Source: an uncultured Roseibium sp. (lineage in GTDB: Bacteria > Pseudomonadota > Alphaproteobacteria > Rhizobiales > Stappiaceae). Taken from it: a stretch of DNA of 64,000 nt. Where the stretch lies: positions 4,108,847-4,172,846 of the forward strand of contig NZ_OY780958.1 in NCBI RefSeq assembly GCF_963675985.1, written 5' to 3'. Below the pieces are notes generated by a model. That model made no database searches. It saw only the letters and a list, made by a program, of their open reading frames with translations, and was not told where the DNA came from. The translations under genes were made by a program, and so were the position numbers. Below, in pieces: positions 59,806-64,000 of the stretch; positions within the stretch are counted from its first letter, which is position 1; every line of letters starts with the position of its first letter.

Positions 59806-61173
59806 TCAGCCGGCAAGCCAGATCATTCCGGACGCTGCAGCCAGCGTGGCGACGGCAAGCATGAGCGCCAGAAACATCCCGTTCCATTTCATGGCAACCG
59901 TGAACCCGGTCTGACCGAATTTCTGTGCGGCGATGGCTACATTGGCGGTGAAGGGCGTACCGCCGCCGGAAATGGACCAGCCCCAGGACATGGCCAGCAC
60001 CAGGATCATCTTGGCAGCCTCCGGCCAGACGGGATTGAGCGAGCTGGCCAGAACCGTCACTGTCACCACCGGATTGATCGCCAGCAGGCCGGCGGCGAAA
60101 ACGGTCGCGGGGATCAGGGCCGCGATCCATGTTGCGGTAACGGCCGAAAGTTCGCCCTGAAACCCGACCCATTGGCCGACAAGGCTCGACGCGGCCGCAC
60201 CGATCACCGTTGCACCGGATATGATCGCCGTCTCGTTTGCCAGTCCCGAAGTGGCACTGGCGTAATCCTTCACCAGGGACGGGACATTGGTATGGCCGGC
60301 ACGGACGAACAGGACCGTCCAGATCGCGCCGAGGATGAAGACGACACTGAACATGGCCTCGATCAGGCGGACGTCGAAAACGGACACCCACACCAGACCG
60401 CCGACGACGAGGACCGCGGCAAGCCCGACAACCCTGAGAAGCTTGAACGTGTCGTCCAGGGACAGGCCTTCGGTATGGACGACGGCGGAGCGGCGGCCTC
60501 TTTCCAGCAAGTACCCGGTCAGGAGGAAGAACAGCATGCCCAGGATGCCGTAAGGCACGAATTGCGCATAGGTCACACCGGTCACGTGGGTGAACGTGAT
60601 CAGCGCGCACAGCGACACCGGCGACCAGAGCGCCGTGGAGGCAAAGCCCCGGGAGCTTGCGATCGCCAGGGACCGCTGACTGGCTTCGCTCGCGCCCTTC
60701 AGCCGGGACGACAGCAGGGTCGTAATCAGGATCACCGCGCCGATATTGAGGAACAGGGCAAAGACATGGGTGCCGAAGGTCACGAACAGGTAGCGCTGGC
60801 CGGGCGGGCGGGAGACGATCAGTTCGGCCGCCTCCGCGATCTTCGGTGAGCGGGCCGCAAGATCGGCCATATGCTGCATGACCATCAGGAAGACGAACAG
60901 AAACCCCGCACTCGACAGGCCTTGCGGGCTGACTTCGCCCGTAAAGGCCCATGCCAGGCCGGATAGAGCGATGGCTATGGCAATGACGATCAGTCCGCCG
61001 CGCTTCAGGGAGCGAAAGCTGGCGATGAAAAAGACCGCGAAAACCAGAACCCAGAGAGCGGGCGGCAGTGGATGGCCAGCCAGGGCCGCCGCCACCATGA
61101 CATAACCGGCCACGACTGCGGCCATCGTCGGGAAGACGATGGCCTGGATCGTCTTCGTTGCCGGTTGCGTCAC
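59806..61173 (-). CDS. Unclassified multi-spanning permease
   Basis: 455 residues with about 12-13 membrane segments and a mirror-like two-half layout, reminiscent of ion-transporter (DASS-like) superfamily proteins. Notable segments: ASTALWSPVSLCALITFTHVTGV in the first half, SGLANETAIISGATVIGA in the middle, and LAMSWGWSISGGGTPFTANVAIAAQKFG near the end. The start is taken at GTG 61173 behind AAGGGG; a TTG at 61194 is possible. It converges on cbbR with a 14-bp gap. Substrate unknown; location near the cbb operon could mean an inorganic-carbon or organic-acid role, but this is untested. Confidence 0.65.
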   Translation of the reverse strand: MTQPATKTIQAIVFPTMAAVVAGYVMVAAALAGHPLPPALWVLVFAVFFIASFRSLKRGGLIVIAIAIALSGLAWAFTGEVSPQGLSSAGFLFVFLMVMQHMADLAARSPKIAEAAELIVSRPPGQRYLFVTFGTHVFALFLNIGAVILITTLLSSRLKGASEASQRSLAIASSRGFASTALWSPVSLCALITFTHVTGVTYAQFVPYGILGMLFFLLTGYLLERGRRSAVVHTEGLSLDDTFKLLRVVGLAAVLVVGGLVWVSVFDVRLIEAMFSVVFILGAIWTVLFVRAGHTNVPSLVKDYASATSGLANETAIISGATVIGAAASSLVGQWVGFQGELSAVTATWIAALIPATVFAAGLLAINPVVTVTVLASSLNPVWPEAAKMILVLAMSWGWSISGGGTPFTANVAIAAQKFGQTGFTVAMKWNGMFLALMLAVATLAAASGMIWLAG

Positions 61174-61329
61174 GTCCCACCCCTTGAAAGACAAAAGCGC
61201 GGAACGTGTCAGCCGTCCGCTTCGCCACGAAGGGACATTAAATGCGATCTGTCTAAAAAGGGATAGGCATCAGGCGGGAAAAAACCTTTTTCGAAAGAGG
61301 CTTGCCCGCTTCCGGACTGCCGATCCGTG

Positions 61330-61767
61330 TCAGCTTCCGAAAGGAATTTCCGCCTTGCTGTCCGTCTTGAGCGCGCCGATGCAGGTATCCGGCGCAATCC
61401 CCTCGCCCGTGCACGCCTTGGCGCCGTTGACGAGAATGCGGCCGATCCCTTTGCAGGCCACGTTCGGCATTTCGAATTGCCGGACGACGGTCTTGCCCTC
61501 CGGGAGCGCACCGAAGTCGAACACGGTCATGCGCTCCACCAGTCCGTCGCCGTTGAAAATCACCATCTCGAAGGCGGATTTATCGAGGGGGCCGGATAAT
61601 CCATTGTGAACCACGAACGTCATCAGGCATCCCTGCCCTGACGGGCTCAACCGGTTCAGCTGCAAGTCGAAACGATCGGATGACCCTCCGTCCTGAGCCT
61701 CAGCCGTCAGGCAGAAACCAAGGAGCAGGAACAACGAAAGAACGCAGGATTTCACAAGGTGGCACAT
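61330..61767 (-). CDS. Small secreted protein, unknown
   Basis: 145 residues from ATG 61767. Residues 1-25 (CHLVKSCVLSLFLLLGFCLTAEAQ after the initiator) form a signal peptide with an AEA-Q cleavage site. The mature part has four cysteines, likely in two disulfides (QGCLMTF, VACKG, KACTG, DTCIG), and a beta-rich pattern (AFEMVIFNGDGLVERMTVFDFGALPEGKTVVRQFEMP). It resembles small periplasmic proteins of Rhizobiales with no known role. The upstream extension of the frame is unlikely to be translated. Confidence 0.75.
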   Translation of the reverse strand: MCHLVKSCVLSLFLLLGFCLTAEAQDGGSSDRFDLQLNRLSPSGQGCLMTFVVHNGLSGPLDKSAFEMVIFNGDGLVERMTVFDFGALPEGKTVVRQFEMPNVACKGIGRILVNGAKACTGEGIAPDTCIGALKTDSKAEIPFGS

Positions 61768-61812
61768 TACGGGCAAACCTTCATCTGACGGCCCGCAGCT
61801 ATCAAACGGCAT

Positions 61813-62254
61813 ATTCCCTAAAGAGGGAGACGGGTCAATACGCAGGCGAGGAAGTGCTGGCTGGCAACAGGCTTGCTCGCACCGATGATTGGAGATCGAG
61901 CCTTAAGCTCAATCAACGCACTTCTAAAAATACTTGAGTATAAATGTCAAGTTTCTGAAATCCCGCCCGGGCAAAATCGATGGGCCTTCGGCGGAAGATG
62001 CAAATGTGCCCATAAACCAGCATGAGCGGGTTTTCCAGTTGCGCTGTTTCACCGGCTACGGACAGCCGCTCCGCAATCTTCCGTATGATCTCCACCCTTT
62101 TCTAAGGACTACCGTTGGGCCATAGTGACTACATAAGAACAACTTATTGTGGTCGGGCCTCGGCGCTTCAACGCCATTGAACCTACTGATAGACCTGCGC
62201 CGCCCGCTTAAGGGCACGCATCGAGAACCGAATGTTCGAGTAATGGAGCAATTC
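61813..62254. other. Intergenic region, 442 bp, no gene supported
   Basis: Between the divergent secreted-protein gene and the right-end envelope gene, so it holds both promoters. A short minus-strand frame (61913-62095) has no ribosome site or known likeness. No repeat, RNA or terminator is obvious. Confidence 0.4.
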
Positions 62255-64000
62255 ATGAGGTCCTTCCTCGCAACCTTTCTAGCGGCACTCCTGTTCGTGC
62301 AGCCCGTTCTCGCGGCAACAGCCGTCACCACGGCCAACGTCAATTTCCGCCAGGGGCCGGAACCGGCTTTGCCTCCCTCGGCACACTTCCGAGCGGCACC
62401 TCCGTCGAGATGGGCCAATGTGACGATACCGGCGCTTGGTGTGCAGTGTCCGTGAACGGCCAGAACGGTTTTGTAAGCGGCAGCTATCTATCCCTGACAG
62501 AGCCGGAGCAAACGACCGGCTGGCCGCGCAGCTTCCAGACAGACGGCGGCGCTACGCTCGTCCTTTACCAGCCTCAATTCACCGAATGGGACAATTTCAC
62601 CTCCCTCAAGGCGCTGGTTGCCGCCGAATACCTCAAGGACGACAAGACCAAGCCGGTGTTCGGCGTGATCGGCTTGAACGGCAAGTCGGCCCTCGACGGC
62701 GAGGACGGCACTGTCATCGTCAGCGACATCGCGGTGACCGAGATCGACTTTTCCGCCCTGGACAGGGCTGCCCTCACCGACCTCACCCTGCAGGTCGGCA
62801 AGCTGCTGCCGACCGGGCCGATCACGGTGAAAGAAGAGCGGATCACGGCAAGCCTTGCCGAATACAAGCGCATGGAGGACGTCAAGGGCCTGAATTCGGA
62901 AGCCCCGCCGATCTTCATCGCCAACGAACCCTCGATCCTGCTGCAAACGGAAGGCGAACCGGTGCTCGCTCCGATCAAGGGCGTGCAGGGGCTGCAGTTC
63001 GTCGTCAACACCAATTGGGACCTTCTGAAGCTGGAAGAGGACGGCGCCTATTACCTGCGCGACGAGACCTCCTGGCTGACCAGCAACGACCTGACGAGCG
63101 GCTGGAGCCCGGTGCAGGATCTTCCCGGTCCGATCACGAGCCTGCCCGACGACGACAACTGGAAGGAAACCCGCACGGCGATCCCGCCGCAGCCGTTCCC
63201 GGACGGCAAGGCGCCGAAGGTGGTCTATTCGGACAAGCCGGCGGAAATGATCGTCTTCGACGGGAAACCAAAACTGGAGCCCGTGCCCGGCACGGGTCTG
63301 GAATGGGCCTCCAACACGGACAGCGACGTGTTTTTCCTCAAGGAGACCAAGACCTGGTACATCCTGGTCTCGGGCCGGTGGTACAAGTCCGCCTCCCTTG
63401 ACGGGCCCTGGACCTTCGCCACGCCGGACCTGCCGGCGGACTTCCAGAACATTCCCGAAGATGCGCCTTACTATTCCGTCCGCGCCTCCGTCCCGAACAC
63501 GTCGGAGGCGGCCCAGGCACGGCTGAAGGCCAGCATTCCGAGCACGGCCCGGGTCGAGGTCGGCTCGGTCAGCGCCGATGTCTCCTACGCGGGCGACCCG
63601 GAATTTGAAAAGATCGAGGGCACGTCCATGTCCTACGCGGTCAACACCAACGACCAGGTCATCCAGGTCGGCGCCAAATATTACGTCCTCCAGGACGGGG
63701 TCTGGTTCGTGGGCGACAGCCCGGAAGGCCCGTTCCAGGTGGCGACCTCCGTGCCGGACGAGATCTACACGATCCCGCCGAGTTCGCCGGTCTACAACAC
63801 GACCTATGTCCGCATCTATGAAACCGAACCGGGTGCGGTCTGGTATGGCTACACCATGGGCTACCTCACCGGCTACCTCGCCTGGGGGACCTTCGTCTAC
63901 GGCTCGGGCTGGTATTATCGGCCCTGGTACCGGCCGGGTCCGGTCCCGATCTTCTTCCCGCGGCCGGTGACCTACGGCATCGGCGCCTTCTACAATCCGC
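62255..64000 (+). pseudogene. Envelope SH3-domain-type large protein with one-base frameshift, runs off window
   Basis: Starts at ATG 62255 (MRSFLATFLAALLFVQPVLA signal peptide) behind GGAG. An SH3b-like opening VTTANVNFRQGP follows, then the frame breaks at about 62357. From 62359, one frame back, the expected SH3b continuation (GTGFASLGTLPSGTSVEMG, later CAVSVNGQNGFVSGSYL) runs open to the window end, over 540 codons, with repeats of YYLRDETSWLTS / FFLKETKTWYILVSGRWYKS / YYVLQDGVWFVGDSPEGPF and a C-terminal Tyr/Trp-rich part. A single missing G or C in GGGGCCGG explains the break. It may be a true pseudogene or a sequencing error. Confidence 0.75.

Noticed and set aside
59003..61228. 741-codon open frame on the minus strand
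   Set aside because: Out of frame with the permease and antisense to cbbR; low-complexity Arg/Gly composition.
1..64000. CRISPR arrays, tRNA or rRNA genes
   Set aside because: No regularly spaced direct repeats and no recognisable tRNA or rRNA signatures were seen on either strand.

Overview
The window reads as one chromosome segment of a GC-rich alphaproteobacterium. The order Rhizobiales fits best, possibly a marine Stappia/Roseibium-like genus. The inference rests on the Hsp20-DUF1150 pair, the rhizobial-type capsule export genes and the proteobacterial form IA RuBisCO operon. No rRNA or tRNA gene was seen, so the genus is a guess.

Positions 1-28200 form a surface-polysaccharide locus. 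It starts with a partial unknown gene on the minus strand, then the dTDP-L-rhamnose operon rmlA-rmlC-rmlB-rmlD and a sulfotransferase. A mobile-element patch follows (5191-8920): a complete IS3-family element, a truncated second IS3-family element joined directly to it, and an IS630-family element that has split an AT-rich gene. Next is an ABC-2 capsule exporter (kpsM, kpsT, kpsE-like). A series of large, mostly uncharacterised glycosyltransferase-like proteins completes the locus, with several GT modules per polypeptide, an FkbM methyltransferase and two unknown proteins. Together they suggest a complex, rhamnose-containing and possibly sulfated or methylated polysaccharide.

Positions 28500-43050 are housekeeping and transport genes: a YeeE/YedE permease, a TTC38-like TPR protein, an OpgC-type acyltransferase, a heat-shock pair (hsp20-DUF1150) behind a sigma-32-like promoter, an MmcQ/YjbR protein with an MFS transporter, the ugpBAEC glycerol-3-phosphate importer, a cobalamin riboswitch controlling a CbiM-like transporter, an SLC13 permease and a YqaA-like membrane protein.

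Positions 43050-45430 are a small AT-rich accessory patch. It holds two tiny ORFs, a VapBC45-like toxin-antitoxin pair (DUF433 antitoxin and PIN-like toxin), a transposase remnant and the C-terminal stump of a cbbY-like gene.

Positions 45420-59800 hold the Calvin-cycle operon, read leftward: cbbF, cbbP, cbbT, cbbA, cbbL, cbbS (form IA), cbbQ, cbbO, cbbE, an alanine/serine-glyoxylate aminotransferase, a thioredoxin-like protein and phosphoglycolate phosphatase. The operon combines carbon fixation, RuBisCO activation and 2-phosphoglycolate salvage. cbbR is divergent, with a candidate CbbR site between it and cbbF. The right end has an unclassified permease, a small secreted protein and a large envelope-type gene with a one-base frameshift that runs off the window.
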